Shown: positions 34,460 to 45,099 of the stretch, one piece after another | Layout of the letters: each line of letters opens with the position of its first letter | Numbering within the stretch: the stretch's first letter is position 1 | Source of the DNA: Gymnorhina tibicen | Lineage: Eukaryota > Chordata > Aves > Passeriformes > Artamidae | NCBI GenBank assembly: GCA_013399875.1 | Contig: VXAZ01000953.1 | Span: 2,975,890 to 3,039,889, forward strand | DNA: 64,000 nucleotides | Reading direction: 5' to 3' | Position numbers and translations under genes: made by a program | The notes under the pieces: model-generated | The model's database searches: none | What the model was told of the DNA's origin: nothing | The model's input: the letters and a program-made list of their open reading frames with translations, nothing else

Positions 34460-34486
34460 TTTTTTTTTTTTTTTTTTCTTTTTTTT
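34460..34486. repeat. Poly-T tract
   Basis: Twenty-seven bases, all T except one C at 34478. If it is a reverse-oriented retroposed tail, the retroposed body should lie to the right. Nothing recognisable is there. Confidence 0.9.
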
Positions 34487-35527
34487 GGTAGCAACCTGAT
34501 TTTGAGTGCCCAGCTACGTACCAGAGGCTACAATGACTTCACTGATTATGGTTTCTAAATTCAAGAGGCTGATATGGATCTCAAACTGTCTAGGATACAC
34601 AGCTGTCAGACCCAGGATCCATCTACAGCCAAGGGAAAGAAACAGTTATCCTAGAAGAAAAAATCAGAGCACTGAGGCATATGACACTTCCACAGACAGA
34701 CTTTGATAGCCCTGGAAAAGGCTTAGTCTATTTGTTGATCTACCACCCGTCATCCTTTTTAAAATTAATTCCCATAATATCAGGCACATTTCTTACTTTT
34801 AAGGGTTTTAACAGTTGGCCTGAATGTAGCTATCATGTACCTCAGCCAGTGCAGCCAGAAACTAAAATATCTAAAAAAGCAGGAGCCGTGGTTGAAAGTG
34901 TTGATGCTTGTTGTAGTTCTGGAGCAGGTATTAAGGCCCCAACAGATGAAACGAAGAAGCCTCAACAGGCAGAGAATAGTTGCTTCCTGCCTCTCTCCAG
35001 CTTTAAGGATACTCACTTGAACCAATTTCATCCTTTTTTGCTTAGGTGATCACTGAAGGATGGGAGACCCTCCCTAATTGAGCCTTTCCTGGGAAGAATT
35101 CTGATGTTCCTGTATTCAGCTTGGATAGGTGAGAAATCTGTTGTTACACAAAGCAAACTGGGGTGTTTTGGAATGACAGAAGCACCAGTTTGGATTAGAA
35201 GCAGAGGACTTTGAGGCCACCCTGGGGGTTTTCAGGCAGAACAACTGTGAAGCTAGAGCTATAAATTTAATCACTGTATATTGATGTGGTGATGTTGGGT
35301 GTATTGATGTATTTTATTGCTAAGCAGTGCATTCTCCCCATGTTTTTTCCCCCTTGAGCAGATTAACTGTATATTCCAAAATACTGTCCAACAGAAACAT
35401 GAGTGGCATACTATTTTCACTTTGCTTTCCTCCCACATAAAAGAACAGCTGTGAATGTCAGCTGAGGCTGATTTCTCCTGCACAATGGCCTATCATTTTT
35501 GTAAAAATAAATAAGTGGCAATCATTC

Positions 35528-35539
35528 TTTTTTTTTTTT
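35528..35539. repeat. T12 homopolymer
   Basis: A run of T ending in C, in an AT-rich context. Confidence 0.85.
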
Positions 35540-36009
35540 CATGGATATAAACACTTTGGGTCAAACTCAAAGTGACTGAAATGATATTCCATTTTACCTC
35601 TGGTTGATAAGTAGTTGTAATTTACAGGCCAATAGAACTGGGTAGATAGAAAAGCAACTACCAAGAAGTATTAAGATAAAGAACCTCCCGCTCTCACTTT
35701 GTCTTACACCTTTCACTGAGCTGCCTTCGCTCCTGCATCATTTATTCCCTGACTGTACGTTCCTGTAAGTTACACTAAGTTGCTGCCAGGTAACATAGAG
35801 CATCATTTATATCACCTCTGAGCACTGCCCAATTGCAGGGCAAGCTGCTGGAATCATTGGTTCAGTCCCAAACACACAATCAAAGCAGCTCCTGCAGTGA
35901 GCGCAGGCACAAGATTAAGTCTTTACACAAAGCTGCAGAAACTGAAAGCACAATTGCTGGGTAAAGTGCCACCCACACACAGCTCTCCCTTCATGACAAA
36001 GGCTGATTG

Positions 36010-36669
36010 TCATAAAAAAGGCTCTAGACATCTAATGGTATCTCTTACCCTTATTCTCTGCAAAGGCATCTTAGGCTTCCCTGGGTTATCTCCAGCTGAT
36101 ATGATACTCCAGCTTGGTACAGTGTTGTACCAGCGCCCCGGAACAATACAGCCTGTATCAGTGAGATGCCTTTTCTTCCAGTCCGGGGAGAACTTGGTTA
36201 GTACCCAGTCAAGCATCTCTGCAATGCTTTTCTGCAAGTCACAGAGGAGCCCTGAAGGATCAGGCCATACTAGGTTTGAATAGCAAGGACTTTCCACAGT
36301 GCATGGTGCATTCCAGTTGTTTGGATCTTGCCCCTCCTCGCAGTCTGTATGTAAGAGAGATTTGGGGCAAGTCATTTCCCATTTTCATCCCTCTGCTGGT
36401 CCCCATAGCGTGGCAGTACTGTAGACCCTCATGAGCACTTTTTGGGCCATGTCAGTACCACCCAGGACTTGGAGTCATGCATATAATTGCCACATTGCAA
36501 TTGATATTGATTGTATGTACCCTTTGGAATCAATACTGGGCTTTTTCCACTGAAAATTAGCATTCTTCTGAATATGACAAACAATGGAAAAAGCTCGCAA
36601 TTGTGCATGCATATCTCCAAAAACCCAGCTTGGCACTGGCAGCAGTATGTTAGCATATGTAAGACCCAT
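36010..36669 (-). other. Cys/Trp-rich minus-strand open frames of unknown nature
   Basis: Two or three successive minus-strand frames (36669-36475, 36656-36429 and 36375-36010) follow one another in the 5' to 3' direction of that strand. The last one (121 codons) has several cysteines and tryptophans, unlike the Ser/Leu/Pro-rich chance frames elsewhere. I do not recognise a family. It might be a broken relic of a retroelement or of an exon, but a plus-strand frame (35897-36283) covers part of it, and chance remains likely. No splice or terminal-repeat evidence was seen. Confidence 0.15.
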
Positions 36670-36994
36670 TTCAGTTTATGAATTCTGGAAGGATAAGATT
36701 AAACCCTCTTGCATCAATACCTGCTGCAATGGTTTTCCCATCCCTCCTATTGGAGATTGGGAAGATTGTAACTTGTGAAAAGCCCATTAAAAATACAGAT
36801 CTCCCCATTCACACTGGTGCAGAGTGTTAATAACTTTTTCACTGAAAGCCTGGAGACCATGTGTGTTCTTACTCACTATATCCTTCACCTTAACAGACCT
36901 CAGTCTAGGGACAAATCTTCAGGACTTACAACACACAAATGGCAGAACAACGTTAAGAGCTATACCCAGAGTACGTATAGTACTGCCCGTTTTT

Positions 36995-37145
36995 CAGACG
37001 AGTGGTTTTCAGACTGTGGTCTGCAAACCCATAGGGCCTTGCTCTATTTCTGTATCTGATGTGCATCGTGAGGATCTAGACATGGGAATTTCCTGCAGGT
37101 GACTGGACATCTTTCAAAACTCTAAGGGATCAGCAAATTAAGAGG
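36995..37145 (+). mobile_element. Possible hAT-type DNA transposon relic
   Basis: 'gagtggttttcagactgtgg' and 'tctgcaaacccatagggcc' resemble the start of old hAT/Charlie-like elements (CAGTGGTTCTCAAACTGTGG, TCCGCGGACC). No matching right end is visible within a few hundred bases. Confidence 0.3.
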
Positions 37146-37324
37146 TGGGGAAAATATGTACATAAAAAGCACTGAGGTCAAGTGCATCTATGATGAGAGT
37201 GGAGAGGAAAAGATGGGCGTCTGAACACTCTCTCTCCATGTGACACCGGGCACTCCCATACACAAGGTATTGCTATCAGCAAGGGCTAAGACCCCATCAG
37301 CCTCCTCCTTTCCCTTTCCTCCTG

Positions 37325-37705
37325 TAAATCCACAACTGATTAAAAACATTAATTAACTGTCAAACCCTCCTCAGCTCTCCATCAATTAAATCTGGTTTAT
37401 GTCCATTTTATCTATCCATCCAGATGCTTTAATTAGTCTCCATGATTGCAATTCATCAGCACTTCCACAGAGTAAAGCACATCAGCAGTCTTCTCCCTCT
37501 CTCTCTGCAAAATTTACCCAACACCTCACCTAATGGGGCTCTGAGCCTAACTCATGTTTTGGGCTCAACTACAATGCAAATAATAATAATAATTAGTACA
37601 AAGGGAGCTGTCTTTCCATTCCTAGCTAAAAAGTTAATACTGTGTCTTCATGATACACAATATAATTATTTAGTAGTGTTTCCTGATTCCCTAATGTAGT
37701 TATGT
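37325..37705. promoter_or_regulatory. Candidate conserved element with octamer, SOX and homeodomain-type sites
   Basis: An exact octamer ATGCAAAT lies at 37574-37581. It is followed by (AAT)n ending in AATTAG (37591-37596) and a SOX-type TACAAAG (37597-37603). Upstream are CATTAATTAACTG (about 37348), ATCAATTAAAT (about 37382) and TTTAATTAGTC (about 37429). The block is bounded by more ordinary sequence. Motif matches alone are weak evidence; conservation would decide. Confidence 0.35.
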
Positions 37706-37709
37706 GCAC

Positions 37710-40600
37710 ATTATCATCTGCTTGTAAATTTTTAGCAGGTTTATAAATACAGCATAGCCTTACTGTGCAACCTCACGATCTCTCTGAACCCAAGGAAAAA
37801 AAAAAGGTTTAAAATTAATAATAAATGATAAAACTTGGGGAAAAAATGAATCAGGCTTCATTAAATGATAAAATCCATCAGGAGCCAGGGGCAAGGACAG
37901 GGGCAGGGACTCAGTTAATTTGTGAGAGTAACGTAATTTTGAATTGGTGAAAAGATATAACAGTGGAAATACGTAATGCAGTTTAATCTTGAAGGTCACT
38001 CCAAGGAGAAAAGGCCAAGTAGCTATCTGACCTTGTCCAGTAGAAGAAGAATATATTCTGTTGCCTTGGCAAAATTCAAATACTTATGTGATCTTGAGCT
38101 GTAATGACTAACAAATCAAAGAGTTCAGCTAGCCAAGCTGTGATCATTCCCTCTGCAAGAGAAGACCTCCATGCAGGCCTCCCAGCTTTAGAGCAGTTCT
38201 AACCTGATCATCACCACTATGCTGTCAGAGTGGGACACTGGGCCATTAAATGTTAGTGTGGGCTCCCTTCCTTACACAGACATTTGAATTTCAGACAGTG
38301 TCAGTGGTGAGGGGACTTCACCTTCCTCTACCACCACATGCAAGCAAATAAAATCAAACTCAAGACATGAAGACGTGCTAGAAAATATCTGTTGGAAAGA
38401 CACCCAAACTCAAGAGAATGATCCCGGAGAAGATGAATTAAACAAATCTCCTCAATAGACTTCCATGGCCAATGCACTGCCACTGTAAAAAGCTGCCTCA
38501 TTTCCAGTGTAACTTTTTTTAAATTTCAATATGCAGCTTTTAGCATTTCTTAGGACTTTGTCCCTTAAATTAGAGGGTGTCACATTTTGAGGCAGTAGAA
38601 TGACATTAAAAAGTAAGAACAAGTGTCATATTAAAGAAAAAATTTAAATACCCTCATTTTGAGCTGGTAAGTATGATATTGGAATGCTAAAGCCTCTCCT
38701 TTTGTAACGTGTTTAGTATTCCTCTTCTCAAGGGAGCAGGGGCTTTATATTCCTTAGCTGAAATCTTAAAAACAGCATAGTCTTCTATCAGAAAAGGAGA
38801 TCTGACATAACTGAGCTGTGCAGTGCCTGCATGAATATACTGGCTGTATAAAGAGTCACTCAGAGTTATCAAAACACCTTTTAGTGTAAATATATATTTC
38901 ACAAAGTATTTCAGATACCTTTAAAATATTTATGTTGCAATTAAACTAAAAATACTGAATGTGTGTTTCACAAATTAAGCCAGTAACCCAACTGGGGCTT
39001 TCATCCCAGTTTGACAACATAAAATTTTGAAATGTCAAAACCGCCTTCAGGACAAAATTTCCATTTCTGTTGCCATCTGTCATGATGTCCCTCAAAAGCT
39101 GCAGACCATACTCTGATCTCTCCAGGCCAGGAGTTTTCAATTGCTATTTCCTACCTGCTGTTTCCACTTTCACATGGGAATGGAGAACTCACTCAAGATC
39201 ACTACACATCAAAGACTTATTTAGCAGGCAGAGGGGGAAAAAAAAACAAACACAAAACTGTGTTCAGCTGGAGTGTTCAACCCACACATCTTATGTGGGC
39301 TGCAGCCAGGGAGTAAAAAGTTACTAAGACCAACAACTCATCCATTGCTGTAATTGTCATCTCTGATGTCCTGACACAGAGACATGAATAATCACACCCC
39401 AGCTATCAGTTTTGCCAAGAAGTTAGCTGTGACAGCAAAGGGGGATCTTCTGGTGATGGGCAGCTGAGATCACTGACCTTCATCCAGACTGGCTGCTGCT
39501 TTCATCTAACTCTGCTGTTGAAGGTAAAGTCTAGGCTGACACTCAGTCTAGAGTCTGTAAAAAATGCAAGCAAATTCAGGTTATTCTCAATATGCATTGA
39601 GTTCTTTATACAAAGCAAGGCTTTCCAACAGTGGAAGAGTTGCACTCGAAAACCCACACAACAGTAATTACATCAAAATATAGCTAAGTAAAATTGCCTT
39701 ACAAACATCTATCACATCAGAATACAACCCAGATATCTTCCTACCAGAATTTTCACATTCTGATTTTGGTCCCTTAGAGGTCCATGAGCTGTATTTACAG
39801 TTTCCATAAAAATAAAGAAGAGAGACTGTTACATTAATTCACCATTCAGGGGTCCTCAGTCTCAGAAAAATTTGTAGGGATTTGCAAACTAAAAGAGATT
39901 GAAAACTACTGTTGCCTATCAACTCCCCAAGAATCTATATGGTGCTCATACTAAATACCTTCATATATTATTTGCATACTCTGCAGATGTTTGCATGCTG
40001 TGATCGTGTAGAATAACAATGCCTTGAACTGTAAAACACCGGTCTTATTTATACACAATGCCATACTTGGTATTTTATGTTTATCTGTTCTCATAAGCCA
40101 CCATTATATATTGCATTGCTGGGAAACTATCAAAACAGCTCTGAAAACAGCAAACACTCAATCACAGGTCAATTTTTCTGCCAATTCACTTTCACGTTTA
40201 TCTGGGGAGGGAATCTTGGCTTTGGTTGTGTCAGAACAAATTTCCTCACTGACTTGAGTGGTCCCAGAATTTCAGTCAGTGTGCTGTAGTATTTTTATTG
40301 CATCCCAGGCAAAGTAACTCCTAGCCTTTCGTTTTGGAAACTATTTAATAGCTCAATGAGCTTCACCATAAGGGTTTCCTCATTTGTATTTCTTCCCATC
40401 ACTGCTAGCTCTGCCCAACATACATTAACTAAATCCTTCTCCACTTGGTGTTTACACACTTCAAATATTCATAGAGGCCTCCATTTTCCCACGTTCCTAT
40501 CACTGCCAGGTGCATTAACTTTCATTTTTGCCAAGTTGACTCTTCCCTTGTTTTCGTACCAAGTCTCTAATCTCTCTAGGTATCTTTGTATTACCACTAT
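37710..40600. other. AT-leaning unique sequence, no gene recognised
   Basis: Short frames only. 38500-38960 is AT-rich and lacks simple repeats. A possible hAT right end sits at 39845-39920. Nothing else was recognised. Confidence 0.5.
39845..39920. mobile_element. Possible hAT-type transposon end
   Basis: 'ggggtcctcagtctcagaaa', 'atttgtagggatttgcaaac' and 'attgaaaactactgttg' resemble the right end of hAT/Charlie-like elements, whose terminal inverted repeat reads ...GAAAACCACTG. It is 2.8 kb from a possible left end at 36995 but probably unrelated. Confidence 0.3.
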
Positions 40601-40607
40601 TTAATTT

Positions 40608-40765
40608 CTGTTAAGTCCTGACAGTATGCCAGGTGCCTTCAGTTTGCCAGATGCTGCACAGAGAGGAAAGGCACAGTTCTACTGTGGACCATGCAGCCTA
40701 AAAGACAAAGCAAAGATGGGACAAAGTGTCCTCACTGCTCAGAGCATGTGGTTAGGCTTAGAACA
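40608..40765 (-). mobile_element. Possible MIR-family SINE relic
   Basis: 'gtatgccaggtgccttcag', 'gatgctgcacagagaggaaa', 'ggcacagttctactgtgg', 'gcctaaaagacaaagcaaag' recall the ancient amniote SINE tail ('gcgctgtacaaacac', 'aaaagacagtccctgcccc', 'cttacaatctaa', 'gacaagag'). Orientation is assigned by analogy with the other copies in the window. Confidence 0.35.
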
Positions 40766-40769
40766 TGGA

Positions 40770-43700
40770 TACAGCTGTGAGACTAGAATGAGGTAGAAAT
40801 CCAGGCATGTCCCTTCCACAGTCCTGGTACAAAAAAAAAAAAAAAAGAGTGGGTTTCCCCAACATCACTGGATGGAAAGTGGAAAGGTTGTGCTAATATT
40901 GTGAAAATTTTGAGGAAAAGAGGTGGCATAGGCTGAAAGGATGCATTTAGGAAGCAGGACAAGATCAAAACCAAAAAGCATTGCAGGTCATTGCAGCCAA
41001 ACCAATGTCTGTCTTCGATGAACATCACTCCAGCAAAGGGAGTGCTGTAATGCATGAGGGAAGTGTCCTAGATCCCTTCCTCAGGAGTGAAGGCATTGAA
41101 ATAAAAGGTTAGAACCACCAACACCAAACCAAGAGAGAGTGAAAGGGCGATCAAGCAGACAGCCAGCCTGAAAACATACATGGAAAAAGCAAATACAAGA
41201 GCAGCCTCAGAGAATCACAGACGAGACTGGGGAAGCAGATGCAGCCCCAAAGCTGCCAACAATGGGGATAGCAGCTTTACTGGCATGCCCTGCACCCTGG
41301 TTGCAGTTCTACCTGTCTTGATAACATCCACACAAGAGATATGAATGTGCTATTTAATCTCTCTTCTAACTATAGCTGTAGCACACTTTAGAGGACTGGA
41401 CATCATTTTTCTCACACTAATCCCCATAGATCTATGGTCTACCCTTCTCATTCCTCAAATCTCAGAAAAGCACATGAAATTATACAAGACTCTTCTTTCA
41501 AGGCCATGAACATTTAAAAAAAAGGGTTCCTAGCTCTTTAACCACAAGGCAAGAAAGTACACTAAAGGAAACTGGAAATTTCTCTACTGAGAACAGACTA
41601 GAGGCTCTCCCAGCCTGCTTTCCACAGTCTGAGGAATAAGGGCTGAATGAGGGGAAAGCCAGGGACCAACTGCATTGCCTCTCAATGAGGTCAAATTTTG
41701 GCAAGGTCTCCTGAAAGTATGAAAGATTTTATCTGTCACCAGGAAATGGCCTGCATTGCTTCCAACACACCGAGTCCTACAGAAGTGACACACAATTTTG
41801 CTTTTTACAGCAGTTCTCATGAGTGCTCCTTCGGCAACCTGGTCTTGCCCCAAAACGGTGTCAAATGTTTTCTCCAGCTTTAGTGATGAGACCTAGCTGG
41901 CAAGCCAGCACTGCTTTAAGTACCCCTCCCCACACGCACCTTCTCCAAACAAGCGAGCTTCCCAATAATGCTTCAGGCTCCTCAGTTCTCTGATTATCAA
42001 CTAAATCTCAAGTCTTGCTCCCGCCAGTCCCAGTGGGAAAGAGTACTGAGCACATACCATGATCTTCTAAACTCCTGCTTCACCCTACAAGAGATGAGAC
42101 AGAGACAGTGCCAAGCACGTCCCATCAGGGGAGCGAGAGAGACATGAAACACTGAAGTTATATTTATTCAAGCCTTTAAGAAGTTCTTGAGCTTCTAAAA
42201 GCCATCTTAAGCCTTCTTCATACACACAGATACCAAAGTACTAGATCTCAAGAAAATGGGATGACACATATAGTACTGCACAGGTGGTTATAAGAGTTAG
42301 GACTCGAGTCCAGAGCAGAAACATCCCTGACTGTATGAAAGCCAGAATAGCCACTGCTATTCTATTTCTCACAGAAACAGCTCTTTTTGCAAAGAGCAAC
42401 CCCCTCCTTTCCGACATCCCTATTCTTTCCCTCCCAGAAACCTACAGGCAAGGAGATAAACTGTTTGTAAATAGCGGTTTCATACCAATTAGCTCCATGT
42501 TCTGCAAACAGCATCGCAGGCTCAGTGTGGTGTTTCCAAGGGCTTGTTATTTCAGAGTACTGCATATATATTTCCATATAATTGATCTGTTCTGCTTTAA
42601 AGAGGCCATCAGGAAGATATGTGGGCAATTTATTGTAGAGGTAAGAGAAGGAGAGGCAGAGGGAGTTAACCTCAGATTAGCTGTGTTTACATAAGGGTGT
42701 TTTACGCTGTGGGCTCTTGGAATGAGACCAGAGCCCACTCTCTGGCCTCTTCAGCACCCTGTTTGTCCCTGGAAGGGAAGGCAGGCACAGCAGTAAAAAG
42801 TCAGAGGGGTCAACTTCACAGCCATGACAGGGCCAAGATAAACACAGAAAAAACTCTGCCCCTAGCATGGCTGCCACCATCTGGGCACAGGTCTCTGGTG
42901 CTGGATGACTAAAGGGCTGAAAACATGAACACCTGGATATGGCCTAAATTAGGCACCGTTTGGCTATCTCAACTTTGGCACACCTGACCAGCAAGAAAGC
43001 TGGCAAATTCCAGTGGTAAATATTCAGAATACTGTAGTATCTCAACACACCAAGGTCCATGACCTCAGAAATCTCTATGCCCTTGTGTCCCCATATCACG
43101 CCAGGAACAGAAGAAGCAGGCCACAGAGCTACGGCTGTCATAATTTTTAAACCAAATACAGACTATAAAAGCAACCAGGGCTACCCCGACCCACTGCAGA
43201 GCACAGGTCACAGTCTCCACCTATAGTTCCTGCATCACACTCACAACTTCTCTTCACACCGTGCAGCCCATGGAGAAGGCTGACAGGGTTGGACTGAAGT
43301 CTTGAGTGCTGATGAAACCCCCTGCTTCTGACAGATCTCTTCCTATAGCTCATTACTCTGCTGTGCCTTATTTTCATTCCCAGTTCATCTAGCTTCCATC
43401 TCCTGTTCTCAGTTCCCTTCACATGTTTGAGCACTAAAGAGCTGTCTTAGATCAGACAAATTCTTTCCCTGTTGGCTTTATTCCACAATCAAGATCCTTC
43501 ACTCTGATAAGCTAAATAGATAGAAATGCCAATGCCTTTTCTGCAGATGAGAATATTCCCACCCCCGAAATTTTCTTGTAGTTGACCTCGCCATTTTCAG
43601 CTCTTGATCTGTGGACCCCAAAACTGGAAGAAGACCTGAAATAAGTACACCAATATACATCTCCTTAATCCATTTTGCCGAGGGCTCTGCAGCAAGGCAC

Positions 43701-44955
43701 AATATAACAAGTTCAGCTCTGCCAAGCCAGCCAGGAAACATATGCAAGCATCACACCTTGAAACAGGGTGAGAGACTGAAAACCAGATAAGAAATAGATT
43801 TATCCAAAGAATGTGGGAAATATATCCGGGATCTTGGTGAGGACCACACGACTGGCTTGTAGTCATGGTCCAGACAGCATTTTCCATTTGAAGGGTTCTA
43901 CAAGAGTTCTCCTAATGTGACCCAGCTCCTTATGATCAGTAGCACAACTTCACAAGGGGACCACTGTACTTGGAGTACCAGGGCCAACTTCTGCAAACAT
44001 GGCTATCCATCCACTGAGATGAAACACCTCTCAAACAAAAGACACTGGGCAAATCTTCCACCTGATTCCTACTCTGAAGTCCTTGAACAATATCCCAAAT
44101 TTTCATATTCGGCCCATCAACACCAGACCCCCAAAGTCATTTACCAAATCAGTCTAGCACCAGAGACAGCTCTCCCAGCCAATGCCTGTCTATTTTGTAT
44201 ATTAACCCTGTGAAGTCAGGCAGCGCATCTTGCTTACACACCGCTCCACAGAACCAGCCTCATCCTGCCCTTAGTTACCAGGCAACATCTGTTATGTGTA
44301 GGTTTTACAAGTAATGATTTTATCGTCTCTTCCCCACAGACACATATGTTTTGTTATTGTAGCGAGTAAACTTTAGTATTTCGTTTTGGAGGATGGGGAG
44401 AAGGTCTGCTACTTTTAGAATAAAAGAGCAGCTTGATGAACAGACCTTATAGCAAGGTACTGAGAGCACATGAGGGTAACAGGAAAGAAGACAAACCTGT
44501 CAGTGAAGGAATAAGTTGAAAGAAGTGAGCACTGAGGACAGATCAAGGGGAGAAGATGTAAAAGCAACCCAAAATTGGAAACAGAAGCAGGCGCCATGAG
44601 ATGTAGGGCCCTGAAAACAGAAGCTGATTTTGACGCACAGCACAATGAAGAGGCTGAAGTGACTTAAGGAGGCAACTGTACAATTAAGAGATCTCTAGGC
44701 ACCCTCTCAAACATGTCATGACTTGTAGCCAGGGTGAGGTAGCAGAACGGCAAAGCAATACTGCAGGGGCTACCAGCTTGCTGATTCTCCCCCATACTAG
44801 TGTCCAGAGCTTCTATATTATGTTGAAAAACTTCAAAAGCAAGAAAACACAGGCAGATATGTCATTTTTTTTCCTACCCTTTTAAAGTTATTCTGCTGTT
44901 GCATACTGGTGAAAAGTTCTGTGGGGAGCTAAGTCAGATAATGCAGAAGAAATAC
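40770..44955. other. Unique sequence, no gene recognised
   Basis: Frames up to 136 codons (42284-42694) show no motif and overlap frames on the other strand. A 16-base A run lies at 40831-40846. No repeat family was recognised. Confidence 0.55.
40831..40846. repeat. A16 homopolymer
   Basis: Sixteen consecutive A between GGTAC and GAGTG. Confidence 0.9.
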
Positions 44956-44960
44956 ACCCA

Positions 44961-45097
44961 TTGGATAGAGGCTATTTAAATATTTGATGGCTAATATATT
45001 AAATGTTAATTGAATACCACAATGATTTTCTCCCCTGGACAGCACACAATTAACATTTAATTTGTTATAAAATATTTAAAGTTATGAAATATCCGAG
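44961..45097. repeat. AT-rich inverted repeat, about 135 bp overall
   Basis: ATTAAATGTTAATTG at 44998-45012 is the exact reverse complement of 45047-45061 (CAATTAACATTTAAT). Moving outward, TTTAAATATTT at 44975-44985 pairs with AAATATTTAAA at 45070-45080, giving imperfect arms of ~38 and ~34 bases around a 34-base spacer. A further GGATA/TATCC pair (near 44963 and 45089) may extend the arms. A transcript would fold into a long hairpin. It could be a palindromic MITE-like transposon, a hairpin RNA locus, or a palindromic regulatory element. No target-site duplication is obvious. Confidence 0.7.
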
Positions 45098-45099
45098 GG

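Larger units (their letters stand above)
28485..36005. other. Unique sequence, no gene recognised
   Basis: Frames of up to 154 codons on the minus strand (32030-32494) and 122 codons on the plus strand (34681-35049) have no motif and overlap frames on the other strand. Homopolymer T runs occur at 30139-30151, 34460-34486 and 35528-35539. The AT-rich part at 29040-29200 might be conserved but offers no distinctive signal. Nothing else was recognised. Confidence 0.5.

Noticed and set aside
34460..34486. Poly-T as the reversed tail of a retroposed gene
   Set aside because: No gene-like body or target-site duplication can be seen beside it.
41208..41240. 'cagagaatcacagacgagac' as a CR1 tail
   Set aside because: Too short and not followed by CR1-like sequence.
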